64,000 bases of DNA, taken from assembly GCF_000255295.1 (NCBI RefSeq), contig NC_017030.1, forward strand, positions 6,980,328 to 7,044,327, given 5' to 3'. Below, one piece after another: positions 26,044-34,608 of the stretch. Origin of the DNA: Corallococcus coralloides DSM 2259 (GTDB taxonomy: Bacteria > Myxococcota > Myxococcia > Myxococcales > Myxococcaceae). The number at the start of each line of letters is the position of its first letter. Positions within the stretch are counted from its first letter, which is position 1. The notes beneath the pieces were generated by a model, which ran no database searches, was not told the origin of the DNA, and saw only the letters and a list, made by a program, of their open reading frames with translations. The translations under genes and the position numbers were made by a program.

Positions 26044-26958
26044 ATGGAACTCTTCTTTCGCAAGTACTTCTGGAGCGTGAACCTGTTGTTCATCCTGCTC
26101 GTCGCCCTGCTGGCGGCGCGCACGGTGAACCTGTTCGTCGAATCCTCCATCTCCCCCGCGCCCGCGTCCGAGGCGCCCGCCCGCGTCGCGCAGCGCACCC
26201 ACGCCGCGGACAGCGGCCTCGCCACCATCGACGCGGAGCGCCTGTCGCGGCTCACCGGCGTGAAGCTGCCGGAGCCGGAGGTCGCGGTGAAGGAGCCGCC
26301 CACGTCGCCGGAGTTCGACGCCAACGCCCCGCCGGCCAAGAGCGGCCTGCGCGTGAAGCTGCTGGGCACGCTCGTCGCGGCCAACCCGGACTGGTCCTTC
26401 GCGTCCATCCAGGACATGAACACGCAGCGTTCGCAGACCTACATGATTGGCAACAACCTGATGGGCGCCACCGTCATGGAGATCGAACGCGAGCGCGTGA
26501 TCATCAACAACAACGGCCGCCGCGAGTTCATCGACGGGCAGCCCGGTGACGGCGCCGTCGCCGCCTACACCCCGCCCCCCGCGGCGCCCACCGCCACGCC
26601 GACGAACAGCCTGGGCAACGGCATCAAGTCCACGGGTGAGAACGAGTACGAAGTCCCCAAGGCCGAAATCGACAAGACGTTGAGCAACCTCAACGACGTG
26701 GCGATGCAGGCGCGCATCGTGCCGGCCTTCAAGGACGGCCAGGCGGTGGGCTTCAAGCTGTTCTCCATCCGCCCGGACAGCATCTATTCGAAGATCGGCG
26801 TCCAGAACGGTGACGTCATCCGCCGCATCAACGGCTTCGACATGAACAGCCCCGAGAAGGCGCTGGAGATCTACTCGAAGCTGAAGGACTCCAGCCGCAT
26901 CGAGATCGAGATCGAGCGCAACGGCGCGCCGATCCGCAAATCCTACAACGTCCGTTAA
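26044..26958 (+). CDS. gspC: T2SS inner-membrane protein GspC
   Basis: A 304-residue bitopic protein: short cytoplasmic start, one membrane helix (about residues 10-30), a periplasmic homology region (about 85-165, GLRVKLLGTLVAANPDWSFA) and a C-terminal PDZ domain (about 225-304, GFKLFSIRPDSIYSKIGVQNGDVIRRING). GspC links the inner-membrane platform to the secretin through its homology region. Start choice is ATG 26044, preferred to the adjacent GTG 26041 because GGAAG at 26035-26039 is too close to the latter. It is first in the operon, just after the sigma-54 promoter. Confidence 0.95.
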   Translation: MELFFRKYFWSVNLLFILLVALLAARTVNLFVESSISPAPASEAPARVAQRTHAADSGLATIDAERLSRLTGVKLPEPEVAVKEPPTSPEFDANAPPAKSGLRVKLLGTLVAANPDWSFASIQDMNTQRSQTYMIGNNLMGATVMEIERERVIINNNGRREFIDGQPGDGAVAAYTPPPAAPTATPTNSLGNGIKSTGENEYEVPKAEIDKTLSNLNDVAMQARIVPAFKDGQAVGFKLFSIRPDSIYSKIGVQNGDVIRRINGFDMNSPEKALEIYSKLKDSSRIEIEIERNGAPIRKSYNVR

Positions 26959-26986
26959 ACACCCCCGTCAAAGCGCCCGCTCCTCC

Positions 26987-29593
26987 ATGAAGACGACGCT
27001 CCCGTCCTGGATGCTCTGCCTGTGCCTCGCGCTCTCCGTTCCCGCGTGGGCCCAGCGCCGTCCTACACAGCCCGGTACCCCGGCCCCCGCTCGCGAGGCC
27101 CAGGGTGAACGTGACCGGACCATCACCCCGCAGAACGGCAGCGCCGCGCCCGCCGAGAACCAGGGCCCCCGCCAGACGCCCACGTGCGAGCAGGCCCGGC
27201 GCAACGCGCGCTACGGCATCTACTTCGACAAGGTGGACATCGAGAAGCTCGTCCAGACCGTGTCGGACGCCACGTGCCGCACGTTCATCCTTCCGGAGAA
27301 CGTGCGCGGGAAGATCTCCATCATCGGTCCGGAGAACGGCCGCGTGGAGGTGGACGCGGACTCGTTCTACTCCGCGTTCCTCGCCGCGCTCGACGCGAAC
27401 GGGCTGGCCGTCTACCCGTACGGCCGCTTCCTGAAGATCGTCGACAAGCGCTCGGCGAAGCAGAACCCCATCCCGACCATCGTGGACGAGGACACCCCGT
27501 ACACGACGAACGAGCAGATGGTCACCAAGCTGTTCAAGATCAAGTACGTGGAGGTGGAGCCGCTGCGCGGCGTCCTCCAGCAGCTCGTGTCCAAGGACGG
27601 CGACACCATCCCGTACCCGCCGGACACCATCATCGTCAACGACGTGGGCTCCAACATCCACCGCCTGGAGCGCCTCATCAACCAGCTGGACAGCCGCTCC
27701 TCCAGCGACGAGATGCGCATCATCCAGGTGCAGTACGCCACCGCGCAGGACGTGGCCAACACCATCCAGAAGCTCTTTGAAGCCAAGGCCGGCGCGGGCG
27801 GCCGCCCGGGCCAGCGCCCCGGCAACTTCACGCAGGGCACGCCGGGCCAGCCTCCTCCGGGCTCCGAGGGCGTGGTCGGCGGCACGGAGACGGGCGGCGC
27901 CGTCACCCTGTCGCAGATCATCCCGGACGAGCGCACCAACAAGCTCATCGTCGTGGCCAGCCCCGCCGCCTTCGGCCGCATCCAGGACCTGGTGCGGGAG
28001 ATCGACATCCCGTCCGGCAGCGGCAACAAGATCAACGTCTACCCGCTGGAGAACGCCAACTCGGAGGAGCTGGCCAGCACGCTCCAGTCGCTGGCGCAGG
28101 GCACCGCCAACCGCCCCCAGCGCGGCCCCATCCCGGCCCAGCCGCAGGGCCTGCCGCGCGCGCCCGCCCAGGCCGCGGAGCTGTTCAGCGGCGAGGTGAA
28201 GATCTCGGCGGACAAGGGCACCAACTCGCTGGTCATCGTCGCCAGCCAGGGCGACTACAAGAACATCGTCCAGATCATCCAGCAGCTGGATCAGCCGCGC
28301 CGCCAGGTGTTCGTGGAGGCGGTGATCATGGAAGTGAACCTGGACCGCAACAGCGAGTTCGGCATCAACTTCCACCAGGGCTTCAGCCTCAAGACGGATG
28401 ACGGCGCCATCCCCGGCATCCTGGGCACCAACTACTCCGGCGGCTCCATCCCGCCGTCCTTCTCGCTGGCGAACCTGGCCAGCATGGGCGGCTTCCTCGC
28501 CGGCATCCAGGGCCCCGTCCTGCCGGAGCTCAAGAACCTGGGCATCGACATCCCGGCCTTCGGCGTGGTGCTCAACGCCATGCAGCAGTCGTCCGACGTG
28601 AACGTGCTGTCCACGCCGCACCTGCTCACCAGCGACAACGAGGAGGCCGAAATCACGGTGGGCCAGAACGTGCCCTTCCAGTCCGGCTTCACCCCGTCCG
28701 CGCTGGGCGCGTCGCTCGGCGGCGCGGGCGCGGGCGCGGGCGCCGTCAATCCGTCGCTGCTGGGCTCGCTGGGCGGCCTGGGGTCGCTGTACGCGCCCAT
28801 CACCCGCCAGAACGTGGAGCTCAAGCTCACCGTCAAGCCGCAGATCAACGAGAGCGACTACATCCGCCTGGTCATCACCGAGCAGACGGAGGAGATCGCC
28901 TCCACGGACCCCGTCCTGGGTCCCACCACGTCCAAGCGCAGCGCGAAGACGACGGTCATCGCCAAGGACATGGAGACGGTGGTGATTGGCGGCATCATGC
29001 AGGACCGCACGCTGGAGTCCGTCTCCAAGGTGCCGGTGCTGGGTGACATCCCGCTCTTGGGCCACCTGTTCCGCGACACCACGCGCCGCAAGACGAAGAC
29101 GAACCTGCTGCTCTTCCTCACGCCCTACATCATCCGCGGCCAGGAGGACTTCCGTCGCATCTTCGAGCGCAAGATGAAGGAGCGGCAGCAGTTCGTGGAG
29201 CAGTTCTACGGCCAGGTCCCCGGCTACGACGTCGCGGTGGACTTCAGCCGCAAGCCCGGCCCCCTGTCGCGCATGAACCAGTCCGTCATCAAGGAAGAGC
29301 AGCGGGTGGAGAACGGCGGCAGTGGCACGCCCAACGAGCGCGTCATCCGCCCGAACGGCTCTCCGGCCCCTGGCGGCGCCCCCTCCCCGTCCCCCGCGCG
29401 GCCGGGCGGGGAAGCGCCTGCTCCGCAGGAAGGTGCCGCGCCCTCCCCCGAGGGCGACCAGGCACCGCGAAATTTCGAGGCGCCTCCGGAGGGTTCGGAG
29501 AGATCAGTCCCCGCGCCACAGCCCGAGGTGATCGCGCCCAGCCCGGACGCGGACGCCGAGCGGCTGCGCATCCAGCCGGGAGACGGGGAGTAA
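26987..29593 (+). CDS. gspD: T2SS outer-membrane secretin GspD
   Basis: An 868-residue secretin with a signal peptide cleaved after AWA (about residue 22). N0 and N1-N3 periplasmic domains follow (about 65-440, with a Gly/Pro-rich loop in N3 near 265-300). The secretin barrel (about 460-720) ends with the VPVLGDIPLLGHLFR signature near 681. The last 90 residues are Pro/Glu/Ala-rich and disordered, longer than usual. GspD forms the channel through which folded exoproteins leave. No pilotin gene (gspS) is adjacent. It lies 28 bp after gspC. Confidence 0.97.
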   Translation: MKTTLPSWMLCLCLALSVPAWAQRRPTQPGTPAPAREAQGERDRTITPQNGSAAPAENQGPRQTPTCEQARRNARYGIYFDKVDIEKLVQTVSDATCRTFILPENVRGKISIIGPENGRVEVDADSFYSAFLAALDANGLAVYPYGRFLKIVDKRSAKQNPIPTIVDEDTPYTTNEQMVTKLFKIKYVEVEPLRGVLQQLVSKDGDTIPYPPDTIIVNDVGSNIHRLERLINQLDSRSSSDEMRIIQVQYATAQDVANTIQKLFEAKAGAGGRPGQRPGNFTQGTPGQPPPGSEGVVGGTETGGAVTLSQIIPDERTNKLIVVASPAAFGRIQDLVREIDIPSGSGNKINVYPLENANSEELASTLQSLAQGTANRPQRGPIPAQPQGLPRAPAQAAELFSGEVKISADKGTNSLVIVASQGDYKNIVQIIQQLDQPRRQVFVEAVIMEVNLDRNSEFGINFHQGFSLKTDDGAIPGILGTNYSGGSIPPSFSLANLASMGGFLAGIQGPVLPELKNLGIDIPAFGVVLNAMQQSSDVNVLSTPHLLTSDNEEAEITVGQNVPFQSGFTPSALGASLGGAGAGAGAVNPSLLGSLGGLGSLYAPITRQNVELKLTVKPQINESDYIRLVITEQTEEIASTDPVLGPTTSKRSAKTTVIAKDMETVVIGGIMQDRTLESVSKVPVLGDIPLLGHLFRDTTRRKTKTNLLLFLTPYIIRGQEDFRRIFERKMKERQQFVEQFYGQVPGYDVAVDFSRKPGPLSRMNQSVIKEEQRVENGGSGTPNERVIRPNGSPAPGGAPSPSPARPGGEAPAPQEGAAPSPEGDQAPRNFEAPPEGSERSVPAPQPEVIAPSPDADAERLRIQPGDGE

Positions 29594-29598
29594 CAGCC

Positions 29599-31425
29599 AT
29601 GGACCTGACCGCCGACACCACCACCTCTCAAGGCTCCACCGCGACGCCCGACGTGTCCGGCGGCCGCAACGACGCCACCCAGGTCGTGGGCCACGGGCTC
29701 GCGTACCTCTGTGGCCGGCCGCTCGGGGAGATCCTCCGCGCGCTCGTGCCCGCCCTCACCCCGGAGAAGATTCAAGAGGCGCTCGCCACCCAGCAGGAGA
29801 AGGGCGGGCGGCTGGGTGAAGTCCTGGTGGGCATGAAGGCCGTCAGCGAGGAGGACGTCGCTCGCGCCCTGGGCCACCAGTTGGACCTGCCCTACCTCCA
29901 GCGCATCTTCGCGGAGGAGGTGGACGCGGACCTGGTCAAGCGCATCCCCATCAACTTCGCCCGCCAGACGCAGCTGCTCCCCATCTCCCTGGAGGGCGAC
30001 GAGGTGGTGCTCGCGGTGGCGGATCCGCTGGACACCACCGCGCTGGATCACGCGCGCCTGCTGTTGGGTCAGGGCATCCAGCCGCGCATCGCGCTCGCGT
30101 CCACCATCGTGGACGCCATCAACAGCGTGTACGACCGCTCCGTCAACGAGGCCGAAGCGCTCGTGGACGAGATGGAGACCACGGAGGACCTGGACTCGCT
30201 GGCCCATGAGCTGGAGGAGCCCAAGGACCTGCTGGACGCGGACGATGAAGCGCCCGTCATCCGGCTGGTGAACTCCGTGCTCTTCCGCGCCGCCAAGGAG
30301 CGCGCGAGCGATATCCACATCGAGCCCATGGAGCGCGAGCTCCTGGTGCGCTTCCGCATCGACGGTGTGCTCCAGGAGGTCATCAAGCCTCCCAAGCGCT
30401 ACCAGAACTCCATCATCGCGCGCGTGAAGGTGATGGGGCAGCTCAACATCGCGGAGAAGCGCCTGCCGCAGGACGGCCGCATCCGCATCAAGCTCGCGGG
30501 CCGCGACATCGACATCCGTCTGTCCACCACGCCCACGTCCTTTGGCGAGCGCATCGTCATGCGTCTCCTGGACAAGACGGCGACGCTGCTGGACCTGGCG
30601 GAGATCGGCATGAGCCCGCAGGTGCTGGGCAACATGGAGTCCGTCATCAAGCGCTCGCACGGCATCGTCCTGGTGACGGGCCCCACGGGCTCCGGCAAGA
30701 CGACGACGCTCTACGGCGCGCTCTCGAAAATCAACACGCCGGACCTCAACATCCTCACCGTCGAGGACCCGGTCGAGTACCAGCTCAAGGGCATTGGCCA
30801 GATGGCCATCGCCCCGAAGATCGGCCTCACGTTCGCGCAGGGCCTGCGCTCCTTCCTCCGCCAGGACCCCGACGTCATCATGGTCGGTGAGATCCGCGAC
30901 AAGGAGACGGCGGAGATCGCCATCCAGGCGTCCCTCACGGGCCACCTGGTGCTCTCCACGGTGCACACCAACGACGCGGCCGGCGCCGTGACGCGACTCG
31001 TGGACATGGGCGTGCAGCCCTTCCTCGTGGCGTCGTCGCTCACCGGCATCCTCGCCCAGCGCCTCGTGCGCCGGGTGTGCCCGGACTGCCGCCAGCAGTA
31101 CACGCCCACGGACGCGGAGCTGAAGGAGCTGGGCTACACGGTCGCGGACTTCAAGGCGAAGTTCGGCACGGACCGCATCTACCGCGCGACGGGTTGCCCG
31201 TCCTGCAACCGCAACGGCTACCGCGGCCGCTCCGGCATCTACGAGTTCCTCTTCGTGGACGACGACGTGCGCCAGCTGGTGCTCAAGAACGTGGACGCGT
31301 CCACCATCAAGAAGTCCGCCCTGTCCAAGGGCATGACGACGCTGCTGGACGACGGCGTGCGGAAGATCGCCCTGGGCGAGACGACCATCGCCGAAGTGCT
31401 GAGCATCACGCAGGAGGACATCTAG
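29599..31425 (+). CDS. gspE: T2SS ATPase GspE
   Basis: A 608-residue cytoplasmic secretion ATPase powering pseudopilus assembly. The N-terminal domain (about 30-190) is of the GspE/PilB type that docks on GspL. Walker A is GPTGSGKT (361-368, Lys367), followed by the Asp box and Walker B around DPDVIMVGEIRD. The zinc tetracysteine motif is intact: CPDC and CPSC, separated by about 40 residues (near 495-535). It starts 5 bp after gspD. Confidence 0.98.
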   Translation: MDLTADTTTSQGSTATPDVSGGRNDATQVVGHGLAYLCGRPLGEILRALVPALTPEKIQEALATQQEKGGRLGEVLVGMKAVSEEDVARALGHQLDLPYLQRIFAEEVDADLVKRIPINFARQTQLLPISLEGDEVVLAVADPLDTTALDHARLLLGQGIQPRIALASTIVDAINSVYDRSVNEAEALVDEMETTEDLDSLAHELEEPKDLLDADDEAPVIRLVNSVLFRAAKERASDIHIEPMERELLVRFRIDGVLQEVIKPPKRYQNSIIARVKVMGQLNIAEKRLPQDGRIRIKLAGRDIDIRLSTTPTSFGERIVMRLLDKTATLLDLAEIGMSPQVLGNMESVIKRSHGIVLVTGPTGSGKTTTLYGALSKINTPDLNILTVEDPVEYQLKGIGQMAIAPKIGLTFAQGLRSFLRQDPDVIMVGEIRDKETAEIAIQASLTGHLVLSTVHTNDAAGAVTRLVDMGVQPFLVASSLTGILAQRLVRRVCPDCRQQYTPTDAELKELGYTVADFKAKFGTDRIYRATGCPSCNRNGYRGRSGIYEFLFVDDDVRQLVLKNVDASTIKKSALSKGMTTLLDDGVRKIALGETTIAEVLSITQEDI

Positions 31426-31432
31426 GTCCGCC

Positions 31433-32689
31433 ATGCCCGTCTTCGAATACAGAGGCCTTGATTCCCAGGGCAGGCAGAAGAAGGGCCTGCTGGAGGCGGA
31501 CTCGCCCAAGACGCTGCGCTCCAAGCTGCGCGCGGACGGCATCTTCCTCACGGACGTGCTGGGCCAGGCGGAGGGCAGCCGCGCGGGCGTCTCCAAGGGC
31601 GCCAACGCGAACCTGCTCTCGCGCGACGTGGACCTGCGCAAGCTGGGCCGCGGCCGCGTGTCCACGGAGGACGTCGCCATCCTCACCCGGCAGCTGGCCA
31701 CGCTCTTGGGCGCGGGCGTCACCATCGTGGATTCGCTCAACGCGCTGGTGGACCAGGCGGAGAAGGAGCGCCTCAAGCGCGCCCTGTCGGACATCAAGCA
31801 GCGCGTGAATGAAGGCTCGTCCCTGGCGGACGCCTTCTCCCAGCACCCGAAGATCTTCCCCAGCATCTACGTGAACATGGTGCGCGCGGGTGAAGCCTCC
31901 GGCGCGCTGGACCAGGTGCTCCTGCGCCTGGCGGACTTCACGGAGAACCAGGCCAAGCTGCAGCAGAAGATCATCGGCACGATGATCTACCCCGTCATCA
32001 TGCTGGCGGTGGGCGGCGGCATCCTGGTGCTGCTGATGGTGTTCGTCGTCCCGAAGGTCACGAAGATCTTCGAGACGATGCGCGCCACGCTGCCGCTCAA
32101 CACGCGCATCCTCATTGGCGCCTCCAACCTCATGCAGGCGTGGTGGTTCATCATCATCCCGGCCTTCATCGGCGGCGTGATGCTGTTCCTGCGTTGGATC
32201 AAGAGCCCCAAGGGCAAGCCCAAGTGGGACCGCTTCACGTTGAAGGCCCCCATCTTCGGCAGCCTCGTGCGCCTGCTCGCCATCTCCCGCTTCGCGCGCA
32301 CGCTGGCCACGCTGCTCAAGAGCGGCGTGCCCATGCTGGCCGCGCTGGACATCGTCAAGGCGGTGATGACGAACTCGGTGCTCGCGGACGCGGTGGAGAA
32401 CGCCCGCGAATCCATCCGCGAGGGCGAAAGCATCGCCAACCCGCTCAAGCGCTCCGGCCAGTTCCCGCCGCTCGTGTACCACATGGTCGCCATCGGTGAG
32501 AAATCAGGGCAACTGGAGGACATGCTCCTGTCGGTGGCGGACTCCTATGAGACGCAGGTGAACGTGCGCATCGGCGCGCTCACCAGCCTCCTGGAGCCCA
32601 TGCTCATCGTGGTGATGGGCGTGATGATTGCATTCGTCGCGCTCTCCATCCTGATGCCGATTCTGCAGGTGAACACGGCCATCCATTAG
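31433..32689 (+). CDS. gspF: T2SS inner-membrane platform protein GspF
   Basis: A 418-residue polytopic membrane protein with the two repeated GspF/PilC cytoplasmic domains (about 75-195 and 278-400). Membrane helices lie near 180-205, 225-250 and at the C-terminus. Landmarks are DVAILTRQLATLLGAGVTIVDSL in the first repeat and FARTLATLLKSGVPMLAALDIV in the second. It forms the base of the pseudopilus-assembling platform. It starts 7 bp after gspE. Confidence 0.97.
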   Translation: MPVFEYRGLDSQGRQKKGLLEADSPKTLRSKLRADGIFLTDVLGQAEGSRAGVSKGANANLLSRDVDLRKLGRGRVSTEDVAILTRQLATLLGAGVTIVDSLNALVDQAEKERLKRALSDIKQRVNEGSSLADAFSQHPKIFPSIYVNMVRAGEASGALDQVLLRLADFTENQAKLQQKIIGTMIYPVIMLAVGGGILVLLMVFVVPKVTKIFETMRATLPLNTRILIGASNLMQAWWFIIIPAFIGGVMLFLRWIKSPKGKPKWDRFTLKAPIFGSLVRLLAISRFARTLATLLKSGVPMLAALDIVKAVMTNSVLADAVENARESIREGESIANPLKRSGQFPPLVYHMVAIGEKSGQLEDMLLSVADSYETQVNVRIGALTSLLEPMLIVVMGVMIAFVALSILMPILQVNTAIH

Positions 32690-32707
32690 GTGGAGGGAGC
32701 TTCCGCG

Positions 32708-32851
32708 ATGAACGACACGCTCGACCGGTGGATCCAGCGCGCCACGCTGACGGGGCTCCTGGCCCTGGCCGCCACGCTGGCGACGGTGGGGGCCACCCTC
32801 TACGCCCACCGCGACCCGCCCGCCTCCACGAGCGCGGGCACGCCTCCCTGA
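32708..32851 (+). CDS. 47-residue single-pass membrane peptide inside the T2SS operon
   Basis: A short gene 18 bp after gspF with a strong ribosome site (GGAGGGAG at 32692-32699, 8 nt before the ATG). The peptide has a charged amphipathic start (MNDTLDRWIQR), one hydrophobic helix (about 13-32) and a short Pro/Ser/Thr tail. No named T2SS component matches. The ribosome site, operon position and membrane helix make it credible. It could be an accessory or regulatory subunit of GspF or the pseudopilus. Confidence 0.65.
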   Translation: MNDTLDRWIQRATLTGLLALAATLATVGATLYAHRDPPASTSAGTPP

Positions 32852-32929
32852 AGCAGCGCCCCCCCTGACATCCCGACACACCCATGGCGCGGTGGCTTGC
32901 CAGAAAGTCACCCGAAAGCTGGTGAAGAC

Positions 32930-33349
32930 ATGACGACGACGAACGCGAAGAAGCAGCAGCGCCGCAAGAACCGCGGCATGACCCTCATCGAGATCATGGT
33001 GGTCATCACCATCCTCGGGCTCATCGCGGCGGCGGTGGGCGTGGCCGTCATCCCGAAGCTGGAAGAGGCCAAGCAGGACACCGCGAAGCTGGACATCCGC
33101 AACATCCAGAGCGCGATGAAGCTCTACTACACGAAGAAGGGCTCCTACCCGGACACCGCGACGGGCCTCAAGGCGTTGGTGGACACCAACAACCTGGAGC
33201 GCATGCCGCTGGACCCCTGGGGCCGCGAGTACGTGTACATGAACGAGGGCGGCAAGCCCGTCATCACCAGCTACGGCGCCGACGGCAACCCGGGCGGCGA
33301 GGGCTCCGACGCCGACATCTCCTCCAAGGACCAGAACGCCCGGCAGTAA
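32930..33349 (+). CDS. gspG: T2SS major pseudopilin GspG
   Basis: A 139-residue prepilin with a basic leader cleaved at Gly16-Met17 and the conserved Glu at mature position 5, in the RKNRGMTLIE context. The hydrophobic helix follows (to about residue 40). The C-terminal domain has the GspG pattern LPLDPWG-type PLDPWGREYVY and the calcium-binding loop SYGADGNPGGEGSDADI. It is the main subunit of the pseudopilus. The ATG at 32930 is chosen, as the upstream in-frame codons lack a ribosome site. It needs a prepilin peptidase, not found in this window. Confidence 0.97.
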   Translation: MTTTNAKKQQRRKNRGMTLIEIMVVITILGLIAAAVGVAVIPKLEEAKQDTAKLDIRNIQSAMKLYYTKKGSYPDTATGLKALVDTNNLERMPLDPWGREYVYMNEGGKPVITSYGADGNPGGEGSDADISSKDQNARQ

Positions 33350-33406
33350 CGGGCGTTTCCTGAAGCAAAGCCGCGCCTCCCGCGTGTTGTCGTAGGAATG
33401 CCCGTG

Positions 33407-33874
33407 ATGACTCCCGAGCACACTTCCTCCCCGACGTCCGCGCGCGAGGCGCGAGCCGTTTCCAGCGGCCAGGCCCGCGCCCGCTCGCAGCGCACGGGCC
33501 GCCTGCTGCTGCTGGGCGTCTTCGCTGTCGCCACCCTGCTCGCGTTCGCGCTGGTGTGGGTCACCGAGGACAACACCCTCACGCCGACGCAGCGCCAGGC
33601 GCGCGAGCAGATCCGCCGCCTGGAGGGCTTCTTCAAGGCCTACCACCGGCTGATGGGCTCCTTCCCCACGCAGGCGGAAGGCTTCGCGCCGCTCATCGCC
33701 TCCAAGGTGCTGGACGGCACGCCGCTCGACCCGTGGGGCCACCCGTACGTCTACCGCATGGAGGGCAAGTCGGGCGCCGTGCTGTCGCTGGGCTCGGACG
33801 GCAAGCCCGGCGGCACCGGTGACGCCGCGGACCTCTTCAGCGGCGGCATCGTGGCACAGGAGGTGCAGCCTTGA
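33407..33874 (+). CDS. GspG-like protein with a non-cleavable membrane anchor
   Basis: A 155-residue protein whose C-terminal half matches GspG: GSFPTQAEGFAPLIAS, PLDPWGHPYVYR, and the calcium-loop pattern LGSDGKPGGTGDAADL. Its N-terminus lacks the prepilin motif (no Gly followed by a residue pattern with Glu5). It has instead a charged Ser/Arg-rich stretch and a plain membrane helix (about 40-62). It should not enter the pseudopilus by normal processing. ATG 33407 is chosen because AGGA (33394-33397) is 9 nt before it; ATG 33398 directly abuts that site. It overlaps gspH by 4 nt, so production is coupled to the minor pseudopilins. Confidence 0.8.
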   Translation: MTPEHTSSPTSAREARAVSSGQARARSQRTGRLLLLGVFAVATLLAFALVWVTEDNTLTPTQRQAREQIRRLEGFFKAYHRLMGSFPTQAEGFAPLIASKVLDGTPLDPWGHPYVYRMEGKSGAVLSLGSDGKPGGTGDAADLFSGGIVAQEVQP

Positions 33875-34608
33875 AGCCGGCCATGTCCCCTGCTCCCGCC
33901 CGCCGCCGTCGTCGCGCCCCGCACGGCCTCACGCTGATTGAGATCTCCATCGCGCTGGCCATCGCGGCGGTGATGTTCGCCGCGGTGACCATTGGCATTG
34001 GCGCCATCACCGGCGCGAAGGCGAAGGGCAGCGCCACGGAGCTCGCGGGCGTCATCCGCTCGCTCTACGACTCGGCGGCGCTCAGCGGCCGGACGTGCCG
34101 GCTGGTGTTCGAAATCCCCGACCCGAAGCGTGAAGAGGCCACGAAATACCACGCCGAATGCGCCGCGGGCGGCGTCACCACCTCGCGCGACCGGGACGCG
34201 GCGCTCCGCGACGAAGCGCGCGACCGCGAGCGCGCCCGGAAGGACGGCAACAACGGTGGGGATACGCGCAAGAACTACACGCGCTCGGAAGGCTCGCAGC
34301 CGTCCGCGCAGGAACTGATGGACGAGGAGAAGAACCGCATCGAGTCCCAGTCCACCTTCTCCGCGTACACCGCGGAGGAGATCTCCCCCAAGACGCTCCC
34401 GGCGGGCGTGGCGGTGTCGGTGTGGACGCGGCAGCAGCGCGAGCCGGTGGAGAGCGGCGTGGCCTATCTCTACTTCTTCCCGCAGGGCTACACGGAGAAG
34501 GCCATGGTCTTCCTGCGCCAGGGTGACAACGCCTGGACGCTGGACGTGTCACCCCTGACGGGCAAGGTGTTCATCGCATCCGAGGCCCTGGAGGTGCCCC
34601 GCTCATGA
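33871..34608 (+). CDS. gspH: T2SS minor pseudopilin GspH
   Basis: A 245-residue prepilin with cleavage at Gly19-Leu20 and Glu at mature position 5 (HGLTLIE). The membrane helix and a C-terminal GspH beta domain follow, with an unusual highly charged insert (about residues 105-150, many Asp/Arg/Glu/Lys). The start is taken as TTG 33871: AGGAGG (33858-33863) is 7 nt before it but 19 nt before the next in-frame ATG at 33883. The TTG overlaps the preceding stop. GspH helps form the pseudopilus tip. Confidence 0.88.
   Translation: MKPAMSPAPARRRRRAPHGLTLIEISIALAIAAVMFAAVTIGIGAITGAKAKGSATELAGVIRSLYDSAALSGRTCRLVFEIPDPKREEATKYHAECAAGGVTTSRDRDAALRDEARDRERARKDGNNGGDTRKNYTRSEGSQPSAQELMDEEKNRIESQSTFSAYTAEEISPKTLPAGVAVSVWTRQQREPVESGVAYLYFFPQGYTEKAMVFLRQGDNAWTLDVSPLTGKVFIASEALEVPRS

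Noticed and set aside
32885..32900. Second sigma-54-like promoter before gspG (TGGCGCGGTGGCTTGC)
   Set aside because: The distance between GG and GC is 11 bp rather than the required 10, so it is not a functional match.
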